Positions 1 through 6,272 of a stretch of DNA of 9,160 bases are shown here, piece after piece; position 1 is the stretch's first letter; each line of letters begins with the position of its first letter. Source of the stretch: NAT127 sp041655035 (lineage in GTDB: Bacteria; Pseudomonadota; Gammaproteobacteria; Pseudomonadales; Porticoccaceae); assembly GCA_041655035.1 (NCBI GenBank), contig JBAZCN010000133.1, forward strand, positions 1 to 9,160. The letters are read 5' to 3'. The notes below the pieces were generated by a model. That model saw only the letters and a list, made by a program, of their open reading frames with translations, was not told the DNA's origin and searched no databases. Both the position numbers and the translations under genes were made by a program.

Positions 1-1832
1 GAGAAGACATTGCGGGTCTCGCCACCGAGGTCCAGAGTCAACTGCAGCAGTGTGTCGGCCCCTTCCACCGCGGCGGCCCTGATGATCCGCGCAACCCGCA
101 GGTCGACCTTGATAAAGTCGTCGAAACCGATCTCCGCCGCCAGGGGCTCATCGGCGAGGGGGCCGGTCGGTGGTTGTGCCGGCGCCGCCAGGGCTTCGCG
201 GCTGGCCTCGAGCATGGCGTCGACCTTGTCCTTCTCGACGCGCTGCATCAGTGGCGCGAAGGTGTTGATGCGGTGGCTCAGCAGTGGTTCGACGGCGCCT
301 TCCCAGGTAAGCGTGTCATCGAGGAACGCTTCGCTATTGGCGGCCATTTCCGGCAATACCGGTTTCAGGTAGATCATCAACGCGCGGAACAGGTTGATCC
401 CCAGCGAGCAGATGCCTTGTACCTCTGCTTCCCGGCCCGCTTCCTTGGCCAGTTTCCAGGGTTCTTTGGCGGCAATGTATTCGTTGGCGGCGTCGGCGAT
501 GGCCATGATCTCGCGGATCGCGCGGCCGAACTCGCGGTTCTCGTAGGCGTCGGCAATGGCGTCGGCGGCGCCGGCGGCCCTCCGCCACAGCGCCGGCTCG
601 GCGATGCTGTCGGCGAGCCGGCCGTCGCTGCCTTTTTCGATGAACCTGGCGCAGCGGCTGGCGATGTTGACCACCTTGCCCACCAGGTCGCTGTTGACCT
701 TGTGGATGAAATCGTCGAGGTTGAGATCGAGATCCTCGATGCCGCCGGACAACTTGGCGGCGAAGTAGTAGCGCAGGTATTCGGGGTGAAGATGGTCGAG
801 GTAGCTGCGCGCGTTGATGAACGTGCCCCGGGATTTGGACATCTTGGTGCCGTTGACCGTCAGGAAGCCGTGTACGCAGATCCTCGTCGGGGTGCGAAAG
901 CCGGCGTCGTACAGCATCGCCGGCCAGAACAGGGCGTGGAAGTTGACGATATCCTTGCCGATGAAGTGATACAGCTCGGCGCTGGAATCCTGGCGCCAGA
1001 AGGCGTCGAAGTCGATCCCCTCGCGCTGGCAGAGGTTCTGGAAACTGGCCATGTAGCCGATCGGGGCGTCGAGCCACACGTAGAAGTATTTGCCCGGCGC
1101 ATCGGGAATCTCGAAGCCGAAGTAGGGCGCATCGCGGCTGATATCCCACTCCTGGAGGCCGGCGTCGAGCCATTCGCTCAGTTTGTTGGCGATTTCAGTG
1201 GGTACGTGGCCGGCGCGGGTCCACTGCCTGAGGAAATCGGTGAATACCGGCAGCCTGAAAAAGTAGTGGATGGACTCCTTGTTCACCGGTGTGGCGCCGG
1301 AGATGGCGGATTTTGGATTGATCAGGTCGCTGGGGGAATAGGTCGCGCCACAGGCCTCGCAGTTGTCGCCGTACTGGTCGTCGGCCTTGCATTTGGGGCA
1401 GGTGCCCTTGATGTAGCGATCGGCGAGGAACAGGTTTTTCTCGGGGTCGAAGGCCTGGGTGATACTCCGGGTGGCGATGTTGCCGTTGTCCCGCAAGCGC
1501 TTGTAGATCAGCTCCGAGAGTTGGCGGTTTTCCTCCGAATGGGTGGAGTGATAGTTGTCGAAGGCGATCAGAAAGCCGGCGAAATCCCGCTGGTGCTGTT
1601 CCTTCACCTGGGCGATCAATTGCTCGGGCGCAATGCCGAGCTGCGCGGCCTTGAGCATGATGGCGGTACCGTGGGCATCGTCGGCGCAGACGTAGTAACA
1701 TGCGTGCCCGCGCATCTTCTGGAAGCGGACCCAGATATCGGTCTGGATATATTCGACCAGATGGCCCAGGTGAATGTCGCCATTGGCGTAGGGCAGGGCA
1801 CTGGTGACCAGGATTTGGCGTGGATCAGTCAT
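1..1832 (-). CDS. metG: Methionine--tRNA ligase (MetRS), 3' end cut by the window edge
   Basis: Class I aminoacyl-tRNA synthetase that charges tRNA-Met with methionine in the cytoplasm. 610 codons are visible and the frame is open throughout. The N-terminus reads MTDPRQILVTSALPYANG, followed by the HIGH-type motif HLGH (residues 21-24). A zinc knuckle with Cys145, Cys148, Cys158 and Cys161 matches the E. coli numbering, and the KMSKS loop is at 330-334. After the anticodon-binding helical region, the last ~45 visible residues (KVDLRVARI to ETRNVF) are the start of the EMAPII-like C-terminal tRNA-binding domain; against the 676-aa E. coli enzyme about 65-70 residues are missing beyond the edge. 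The start is fixed by the conserved N-terminus. The Shine-Dalgarno is weak (GGGAAG about 13 nt upstream). It is divergent from mrp, a frequent arrangement in gammaproteobacteria. Confidence 0.98.
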   Translation of the reverse strand, partial: MTDPRQILVTSALPYANGDIHLGHLVEYIQTDIWVRFQKMRGHACYYVCADDAHGTAIMLKAAQLGIAPEQLIAQVKEQHQRDFAGFLIAFDNYHSTHSEENRQLSELIYKRLRDNGNIATRSITQAFDPEKNLFLADRYIKGTCPKCKADDQYGDNCEACGATYSPSDLINPKSAISGATPVNKESIHYFFRLPVFTDFLRQWTRAGHVPTEIANKLSEWLDAGLQEWDISRDAPYFGFEIPDAPGKYFYVWLDAPIGYMASFQNLCQREGIDFDAFWRQDSSAELYHFIGKDIVNFHALFWPAMLYDAGFRTPTRICVHGFLTVNGTKMSKSRGTFINARSYLDHLHPEYLRYYFAAKLSGGIEDLDLNLDDFIHKVNSDLVGKVVNIASRCARFIEKGSDGRLADSIAEPALWRRAAGAADAIADAYENREFGRAIREIMAIADAANEYIAAKEPWKLAKEAGREAEVQGICSLGINLFRALMIYLKPVLPEMAANSEAFLDDTLTWEGAVEPLLSHRINTFAPLMQRVEKDKVDAMLEASREALAAPAQPPTGPLADEPLAAEIGFDDFIKVDLRVARIIRAAAVEGADTLLQLTLDLGGETRNVF

Positions 1833-1893
1833 GATGTTTGGCGATCTTCCCGTTGCGGTTTGCCCGGTGGCGGCGGATCGACGGTTGCCCGCC

Positions 1894-1921
1894 TTGCCGG
1901 GTAAAAGTGGGCAACTATAGC
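1894..1921 (+). promoter_or_regulatory. Candidate sigma70-type promoter for mrp
   Basis: TTGCCG (1894-1899, 4/6 to -35) is followed after 16 nt by TATAGC (1916-1921, 4/6 to -10), giving a start near 1928 and a leader of about 27 nt before the ATG at 1955. It lies in the 122-nt metG/mrp divergent spacer and shares its -10 region with the candidate metG promoter on the other strand. Eye-based match only. Confidence 0.35.
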
Positions 1922-1942
1922 GGTTTTTCCTTGGCTTTTCAT
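1914..1942 (-). promoter_or_regulatory. Candidate sigma70-type promoter for metG
   Basis: On the minus strand, ATGAAA (1942-1937, 4/6 to the -35 consensus) is followed after 17 nt by TATAGT (1919-1914, 5/6 to the -10 consensus). This predicts a start near 1907 and a leader of about 75 nt before the metG ATG at 1832. The -10 overlaps that of the mrp promoter through the palindrome CTATAG. Found by eye only. Confidence 0.38.
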
Positions 1943-1943
1943 C

Positions 1944-1948
1944 AGGAG
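1944..1948 (+). promoter_or_regulatory. Ribosome binding site of mrp (decides start)
   Basis: AGGAG sits 6 nt upstream of the ATG at 1955. The in-frame starts further upstream (as far as 1838) lack such a site and would add residues unlike any Mrp N-terminus, so 1955 is chosen. Confidence 0.75.
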
Positions 1949-1954
1949 CAGAGT

Positions 1955-2779
1955 ATGACAGAGACAGCGGCGGCGGCAGGCCTGGCCGGTATCAAATACA
2001 TCGTGGCGGTCGCCTCCGGCAAGGGGGGGGTCGGCAAATCCACCACCGCGGTCAACCTGGCATTGGCCTTTGCCGCCAACGGCCAGGCGGCGGGCCTCCT
2101 CGATGCCGACATCTACGGCCCCAGCCAGGCGAAGATGCTGGGCCTTGGCGAGGACGTGCGGCCGCGGATCGTCGACCAGAAATACATGAAGCCTGTGCGC
2201 GCCCACGGTATCGGCTCGATGAGCATGGGCTACCTCGCCACCGACAATACCCCGATGGTATGGCGTGGGCCGATGGCCGGCGGGGCGCTGATCCAGATGC
2301 TGGAGCAGACCCTGTGGGGCGATCTCGACATCCTGGTGGTGGACATGCCGCCCGGCACCGGCGACATCCAGCTGACCCTGGCCCAGAAGGCGGCGGTCTC
2401 GGGTTCGGTGATCGTCACCACGCCCCAGGACATCGCCCTGCTCGACGCCCGCAAGGGCATCGAGATGTTTCGCAAGGTGAATATCCCGGTACTCGGCATC
2501 GTCGAGAATATGGCCATGCATATCTGCAGCAATTGCGGCCATGCCGAACCCATTTTCGGCGAGGGTGGTGGCGCGAAAGTTGCGAGTGAATACCAGGTGC
2601 CAGTGCTGGGCTCACTGCCACTCGACCGGCGTATCCGTGAGGAAACCGACAGCGGCACGCCGACCATGGCCAGAGATCCGCAGGGGCCGCTCGCTGCCGA
2701 ATACCGGGGGATCGCCCGCAAGGTGTGGGCAGCGCTGGAAAAGCTCGACGGCAGCGGGCCGGTGATCGTGTTTGAGTAG
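1955..2779 (+). CDS. mrp: Mrp/ApbC-family iron-sulfur cluster carrier ATPase, short form
   Basis: 274 aa. P-loop NTPase of the Mrp/NBP35 group; members bind a bridging [4Fe-4S] cluster as a dimer and pass it to apo-proteins in the cytosol. Visible motifs: deviant Walker A GKGGVGKST (22-30), DADIYGPSQ (50-58), the NTP-site segment VVDMPPGTGD (128-137), and the cluster-ligand pair C191-x-x-C194 in HICSNCGH. The ATPase domain is complete. E. coli Mrp and Salmonella ApbC (about 370 aa) carry an N-terminal MIP18/DUF59 domain; here the ATPase begins about 15 residues after the start, and metG begins only 122 nt upstream, so that domain is absent. An eight-G run (2023-2030) encodes part of Walker A, and the frame is intact across it. 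The gene ends in TAG 150 nt before the CoA-transferase. Confidence 0.95.
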   Translation: MTETAAAAGLAGIKYIVAVASGKGGVGKSTTAVNLALAFAANGQAAGLLDADIYGPSQAKMLGLGEDVRPRIVDQKYMKPVRAHGIGSMSMGYLATDNTPMVWRGPMAGGALIQMLEQTLWGDLDILVVDMPPGTGDIQLTLAQKAAVSGSVIVTTPQDIALLDARKGIEMFRKVNIPVLGIVENMAMHICSNCGHAEPIFGEGGGAKVASEYQVPVLGSLPLDRRIREETDSGTPTMARDPQGPLAAEYRGIARKVWAALEKLDGSGPVIVFE

Positions 2780-2914
2780 ATTTGTATTTGAATAAACCGC
2801 AAGCGTACGTCCGGCGCCGGGCGCAGTGGGCATACCCGGCTTCGCGACAGGCGCCGCGGCAAGCCCCTGGCGTTCCGACTCGAGGACCTGGAGAGGTTGA
2901 GGCCAGGAGAAGCC

Positions 2915-2920
2915 GAGGAG
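2915..2920 (+). promoter_or_regulatory. Ribosome binding site of the CoA-transferase gene (decides start)
   Basis: GAGGAG lies 9 nt before the ATG at 2930. The alternative in-frame start at 2897 would add 11 charged residues and has no comparable site. The rest of the 150-nt spacer after mrp (2780-2929) shows no clear terminator or promoter. Confidence 0.65.
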
Positions 2921-2929
2921 AGAGCACTC

Positions 2930-4234
2930 ATGTCCAACGATATCCCGTTAGCGGCGAGCGATGTGGCCGCTGCCCGCCGCGCCGTTGCCTCCATCGCCGA
3001 TGGCGAATTCGTCTGGTGTCACTCCATGGGGGCGACACCTTATCTGCTGCTCAGCGGGCTGGTGGAGCACGCCAGGGAGCGGCGCGACATCCAGCTGATG
3101 CAGCTGCACACCGAACATGCCGACATGCTGACCAGGCCGGACCTGCAGGGGCGGCTGAAGAACCGCTGTTTTTTCGTCGGCGCCGCGACCCGCAAGACCG
3201 TCAACGATGGGCGCGACGAGTTCGTGCCGATCTTCCTGTCGGAGATCCCCAAGTTGTTCCGCCGCGGCGTGCAGCGGGTCGACACCGCGCTGATCCAGGT
3301 ATCGCCGCCGGATGGCCACGGCAATTGCTCGCTCGGTATTTCCGTGGAGGCGACCCGCGCCGCCCTCGAAGTGGCCGGCCGGGTGATCGCCCAGATCAAC
3401 CCGGAGATGCCCCGGGTCCACGGCGAAGGCTTTATCCATCACTCCCGCTTCGACGCGGTGGTCGAGGCCCGCACACCGCTGCCCGAGGTGCTGCCCTCGG
3501 AGCCCGGCGAGGTGGAACGCGTAATCGGTGAGAATGTCGCCTCGCTGATCCGCGACGGGGATTGCCTGCAGATGGGCATCGGCGATATTCCCAATGCGGT
3601 GCTCCGGTGCCTCACCAACCACCGGGATCTGGGCATCCATTCCGAAATGTTTTCCGATGGCCTGATCGACCTGTACCGGGCGGGCGCCATCAGCAACCGC
3701 AAGAAGCGCAAGTATCCGGGACGTATCGTGGCCACCTTCGTGCTCGGCAGCCGCAGGCTGTACGATTTCGTCGACGATAATCCGGAGGTGGTGCTGCTCG
3801 ATACCGAGTACGTCAACGACACCATGGTGATCCGCCAGAACAACAATGTGGTGGCCATCAACAGTGCTCTGCAAGTGGACTTGTCGGGCCAGGTGTGCGC
3901 CGACTCGATCGGCCCGAGAATCTATTCAGGGGTCGGCGGCCAGGTGGACTTCATGCGCGGCGCCACGCTGTCGGAAGGCGGACGGGGGATCATCGCCATG
4001 CCCGCGACGGCGGCCGGGGGCACGATTTCCCGCATAACCGCGGCGTTGAACCTCGGCGCCGGGGTGGTCACCACCCGCGCCAACGCCCACTATGTGGTCA
4101 CCGAATACGGTATCGCCAACCTGCTGGGAAAATCCATCAAGGAGCGGGCGCGGGCATTGATCGGCATCGCCGCGCCGGCGTTTCGCGAATCCCTGGCGCG
4201 CGAGGTGCGCGAACTGTGGGGGTACGGGGTCTAA
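2930..4234 (+). CDS. Acetyl-CoA hydrolase/transferase family protein (4-hydroxybutyrate CoA-transferase-like)
   Basis: 434 aa, a full-length family I CoA-transferase of the acetyl-CoA hydrolase / 4-hydroxybutyrate or butyrate:acetate CoA-transferase type. These cytosolic enzymes move CoA between acyl-CoAs and carboxylates through a glutamyl-CoA intermediate; some mainly hydrolyse acetyl-CoA. The catalytic glutamate is most likely Glu239 in GIHSEMFSDG (235-244). The N-terminal half (about 1-200) holds the family segment PDGHGNCSLG (127-136). The C-terminal half carries GVGGQVDF (334-341), a family glycine loop, and TTRANAHYVVTEYG (381-394), also typical. The motifs do not fix the substrate: acetate, propionate/succinate, butyrate and 4-hydroxybutyrate remain possible, so no symbol is given. 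It follows mrp in the same direction after 150 nt and converges on nhaA. Operon membership with mrp is unclear. Confidence 0.92.
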   Translation: MSNDIPLAASDVAAARRAVASIADGEFVWCHSMGATPYLLLSGLVEHARERRDIQLMQLHTEHADMLTRPDLQGRLKNRCFFVGAATRKTVNDGRDEFVPIFLSEIPKLFRRGVQRVDTALIQVSPPDGHGNCSLGISVEATRAALEVAGRVIAQINPEMPRVHGEGFIHHSRFDAVVEARTPLPEVLPSEPGEVERVIGENVASLIRDGDCLQMGIGDIPNAVLRCLTNHRDLGIHSEMFSDGLIDLYRAGAISNRKKRKYPGRIVATFVLGSRRLYDFVDDNPEVVLLDTEYVNDTMVIRQNNNVVAINSALQVDLSGQVCADSIGPRIYSGVGGQVDFMRGATLSEGGRGIIAMPATAAGGTISRITAALNLGAGVVTTRANAHYVVTEYGIANLLGKSIKERARALIGIAAPAFRESLAREVRELWGYGV

Positions 4235-4279
4235 GGGCCGCGGGTGTTTCGATACCGGCTATGGATCAATAAAAGAATA

Positions 4280-4387
4280 TTTCCATATCTGTGGTTCCTG
4301 TGGTGCGCTTCGTTCCTCAGCACACCCTATGCTCTTTCATAGGCTGTGCCGACGCAGGAGGCGCACCGCCGATGGTTGTCCTGCAGG
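4280..4387. repeat. Palindromic intergenic repeat, copy 1 (compact form)
   Basis: The core 4301-4368 is an imperfect palindrome: left arm 4301-4331 and right arm 4338-4368 (31 nt each, 24 of 31 positions complementary) around a 6-nt centre CTCTTT. The inner part CCTATG/CATAGG is perfect. The left arm also contains a smaller hairpin, GGTGCGC/GCACACC with an 11-nt loop. Positions 4285-4343 match 5974-6032 of copy 2 at 53 of 59 bases, and resemblance continues weakly to the left. The sequence CCTGCAGG lies just beyond the right arm (4380-4387), as it does in copy 2. It sits between the convergent CoA-transferase and nhaA ends and could act as a two-way transcript end or 3' mRNA stabiliser. A separate small dyad TATGGA/TCCATA (4260-4265, 4282-4287) lies at its left border. 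Confidence 0.82.
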
Positions 4388-4453
4388 AGGCCCTACCTGC
4401 TTTGCATCGCCGGTAAAGCGTCGACACGCCCCAGATCCTTTATCGGGTATTGT

Positions 4454-5812
4454 TCAGCGGCCTTGTTTCAGGCCTCGCTCGTCGGCCGTCCGCCGTCTGG
4501 CCAGCAGGTATCCAAACGACAGTCCGAGGAGCGCGGCGGTGAGCGACGCCAGCAGGATTCCCAGCTTCGCCGCGGCGAGCAGGCTGCCGTCGTCGAACGC
4601 CAGGGTGGCGACGAAGATCGACATGGTAAAGCCGATGCCGCCAAGCAGCGCGGCGAGACTGACGCCGGCCCAATCCAGATCCGCGGGCAGCCGGCACCAG
4701 CCGAGCCGCACCGCCAGCCAGCTTGCGCCAATGATGCCGAGAGGTTTGCCGAGCACCAGTCCCAGGACGATGCCCAGCAGGATATCCTGCGTCCCCGCCA
4801 GGGCGAGGCCGCCACCGTCCAGCTTCACTCCGGCGTTGGCCAGGGCGAACAGCGGCATGACCAGGAACGCGACCCAGGGGTGGAGCGCCGTTTGCACCCT
4901 TATCACCGGCGGCAAAAGTTCGCGTTGCGCCCAGCGCAATTTCCTGATCGGCGTGAGCTGCGGTCGTGTCGGGCGGCGGCATAAGGCGTCCATCGCCCGG
5001 GTCGCGATATCGAGCGGCTGACCGCGGCCACTGGCCGGCAATACCGGGGTCATCAGGCCCAGTACCACGCCGGCCAGGGTGGGATGTGCCCCGGTTTTCA
5101 GCAGTCCCAGCCACAGAATCGCCCCGGGCAGCACATAGCCCCAGGCGGAGCCGATGCCGATCCGCTGAAAACCCAGCACCATGAGGACGCCCATCGCCGC
5201 GATCACCAATCCGCTGTAATCGAGCCCGCCCGAGTAGAACGCGGCGATGATGAACACTGCGGCGATATCGTCGATGATGGCGAAAGTGAGCAGAAAGACC
5301 CGGATTCCCGAGGGCAGGCCGCGACCGAGCAGGGCGAGGACGCCGACCGCGAAGGCGATATCGGTGGCGGTGGGAATGGCCCAGCCTTGGCGTTGCGCGG
5401 CGGCGTCATTCAATGCGCAATAGATCAGCGCCGGCACCGCCACGCCGCCGAGCGCCGCGACCAGAGGCAGTGTCGCCATGCGGATATCCGCCAATGCGCC
5501 CTGATGGATTTCACGGCGAATTTCGATGCCGACGACCAGGAAGAAGACCGTCATCAGTGCGTCGTTGATCCAGAAATGCAGTGGCCTTGACAGGACCTGG
5601 TCGCCAAAGCCAATGGAGAGGGGCGCGTGCCAGAAGGCCTGGTAACTGTCACCAGCGGGGGAGTTGGCCCAGATCATCGCCGCGGCAGCAGTGATGATCA
5701 ACGCGATGCCGCTCAGGGCTTCGATGTGGAGGAAACGTTCGAGGGTGGAAAAAACACGCTCGGCCAAAAATTGTGCACGCGGCAATTCCTGCCGAAGGGG
5801 ATGTCTGCTCAT
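4454..5812 (-). CDS. nhaA: Na+/H+ antiporter NhaA
   Basis: 452-aa inner-membrane protein that exports Na+ (or Li+) in exchange for protons, serving sodium and pH homeostasis. The sequence is strongly hydrophobic with many predicted helices. Functional residues of E. coli NhaA are present: the TM IV extended segment TATDIAFAVGVLALLG (Asp151, equivalent to D133), the paired ion-binding aspartates in FAIIDDIAA (Asp181/Asp182, equivalent to D163/D164), and Lys356 in LGKPLGI (equivalent to K300). GGIGFTMSIF (391-400) and LHPWVAF are also conserved. It is longer than the 388-aa E. coli protein, mainly through an extended basic loop (about 260-310) before HPWVAF and a longer N-terminus. The start at 5812 (MSRHPL) is preceded by GGAG at a spacing of 8 nt; a start at 5893 would add a Cys-containing segment unlike NhaA and would run into the candidate promoter. 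The gene is flanked on both sides by palindromic repeats. Confidence 0.97.
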   Translation of the reverse strand: MSRHPLRQELPRAQFLAERVFSTLERFLHIEALSGIALIITAAAAMIWANSPAGDSYQAFWHAPLSIGFGDQVLSRPLHFWINDALMTVFFLVVGIEIRREIHQGALADIRMATLPLVAALGGVAVPALIYCALNDAAAQRQGWAIPTATDIAFAVGVLALLGRGLPSGIRVFLLTFAIIDDIAAVFIIAAFYSGGLDYSGLVIAAMGVLMVLGFQRIGIGSAWGYVLPGAILWLGLLKTGAHPTLAGVVLGLMTPVLPASGRGQPLDIATRAMDALCRRPTRPQLTPIRKLRWAQRELLPPVIRVQTALHPWVAFLVMPLFALANAGVKLDGGGLALAGTQDILLGIVLGLVLGKPLGIIGASWLAVRLGWCRLPADLDWAGVSLAALLGGIGFTMSIFVATLAFDDGSLLAAAKLGILLASLTAALLGLSFGYLLARRRTADERGLKQGR

Positions 5813-5884
5813 GATCGTACTCCGCGTGGCGGCCCGACCATCGCAACAACCTGTCACCGCGACCAGCGGCTGACACCCGTGCTC

Positions 5885-5913
5885 ATTGTGCATAAAGTCG
5901 TACAGTTGATCAA
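5885..5913 (-). promoter_or_regulatory. Candidate nhaA promoter
   Basis: On the minus strand TTGATC (5913-5908, 4/6 to -35) is followed after 17 nt by CACAAT (5890-5885, 4/6 to -10). This predicts a start near 5878 and a leader of about 65 nt to the nhaA ATG at 5812. The surrounding DNA is AT-richer than the coding regions. No regulator site was recognised. Confidence 0.3.
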
Positions 5914-5968
5914 TCTTTTTAGGACCTGTCGATCCTTCGAGACAGCATATCGGTAAATAAAATAACCC

Positions 5969-6104
5969 TTTTTATACCTGTGGTTTCTGCGGTGCGCTTC
6001 GTTCCTCAGCGCACCCTATGTTCTTTCATAAGGTGGTTACATATTTCCACATGCCCTTTCATAGGGTGTGCAGAGGAACGAAGCGCACCGGCGCGCCCTG
6101 CAGG
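5969..6104. repeat. Palindromic intergenic repeat, copy 2 (expanded form)
   Basis: Left arm 5990-6020 and right arm 6060-6090 are 31 nt each and complementary at 29 of 31 positions. They are separated by a 39-nt centre (6021-6059), compared with 6 nt in copy 1. The centre has its own small dyad (GTGG, 10 nt, CCAC) and carries the TCTTTCAT/CCTTTCAT loop motif twice, once at each side. The left half matches copy 1 in the same orientation. CCTGCAGG follows at 6097-6104. It lies upstream of nhaA. With no open reading frame inside, it resembles a MITE-like or REP-like non-autonomous repeat; no target-site duplication or related transposase is visible in the window. Confidence 0.82.
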
Positions 6105-6120
6105 GAGCTCCCAGGTTTTT
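6097..6120 (+). terminator. Terminator-like hairpin with T-run facing right
   Basis: CCTG (6097-6100) pairs with CAGG (6112-6115). After a two-base CA bulge, GG (6103-6104) pairs with CC (6110-6111), closing a 5-nt loop, and five T residues follow (6116-6120). The form resembles a weak Rho-independent terminator for rightward transcription. No rightward gene precedes it closely, so it may belong to the repeat element or block antisense reading into the parA-like gene. The stem is short. Confidence 0.25.
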
Positions 6121-6272
6121 GTGCGAAAATCGCTGGGCGCTTTATCGCCGGGGAGTGCGCTGTTCAGCAGATCTCACTGCCAGCGGCCGCATGGCGGAAG
6201 CGGGGAAATACACTTAATTACGGCAGTTGGTTTTTTTGTCTTTTCAACAGTGAGCTTGCCGCGGGGCCGACC

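Larger units (their letters stand above)
5813..6272. other. 460-nt gene-free spacer between nhaA and the parA-like gene
   Basis: No convincing gene lies here on either strand; the short reading frames overlap the flanking genes antisense or lie in the repeat. It holds the nhaA leader and candidate promoter (5813-5913), an AT-rich stretch (5914-5977), the expanded palindromic repeat (about 5969-6104), a terminator-like hairpin (6097-6120), and 150 nt with T-runs (around 6230-6245) but no recognised feature. Both flanking genes point left, so the parA-like transcript would read through this spacer into nhaA unless stopped. Confidence 0.7.

Noticed and set aside
174..1904. Very long rightward open frame (576 codons) antisense to metG
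   Set aside because: It is the exact antisense phase of metG in GC-rich DNA, where stops are rare; its protein is low-complexity and matches no family, while metG is unmistakable.
2811..2820. Palindrome CCGGCGCCGG after mrp as a terminator
   Set aside because: There is no loop and no following T-run; GC-rich palindromes of this length are common here.
4260..4287. TATGGA/TCCATA dyad after the CoA-transferase as a terminator
   Set aside because: The stem is 6 AT-rich base pairs with a 16-nt loop and no T-run; it is more likely the border of the repeat.
5813..5893. Longer NhaA start at 5893 (27 extra residues)
   Set aside because: The extra residues do not resemble NhaA, the 5812 start has a good GGAG site, and the long start would lie within the candidate promoter.
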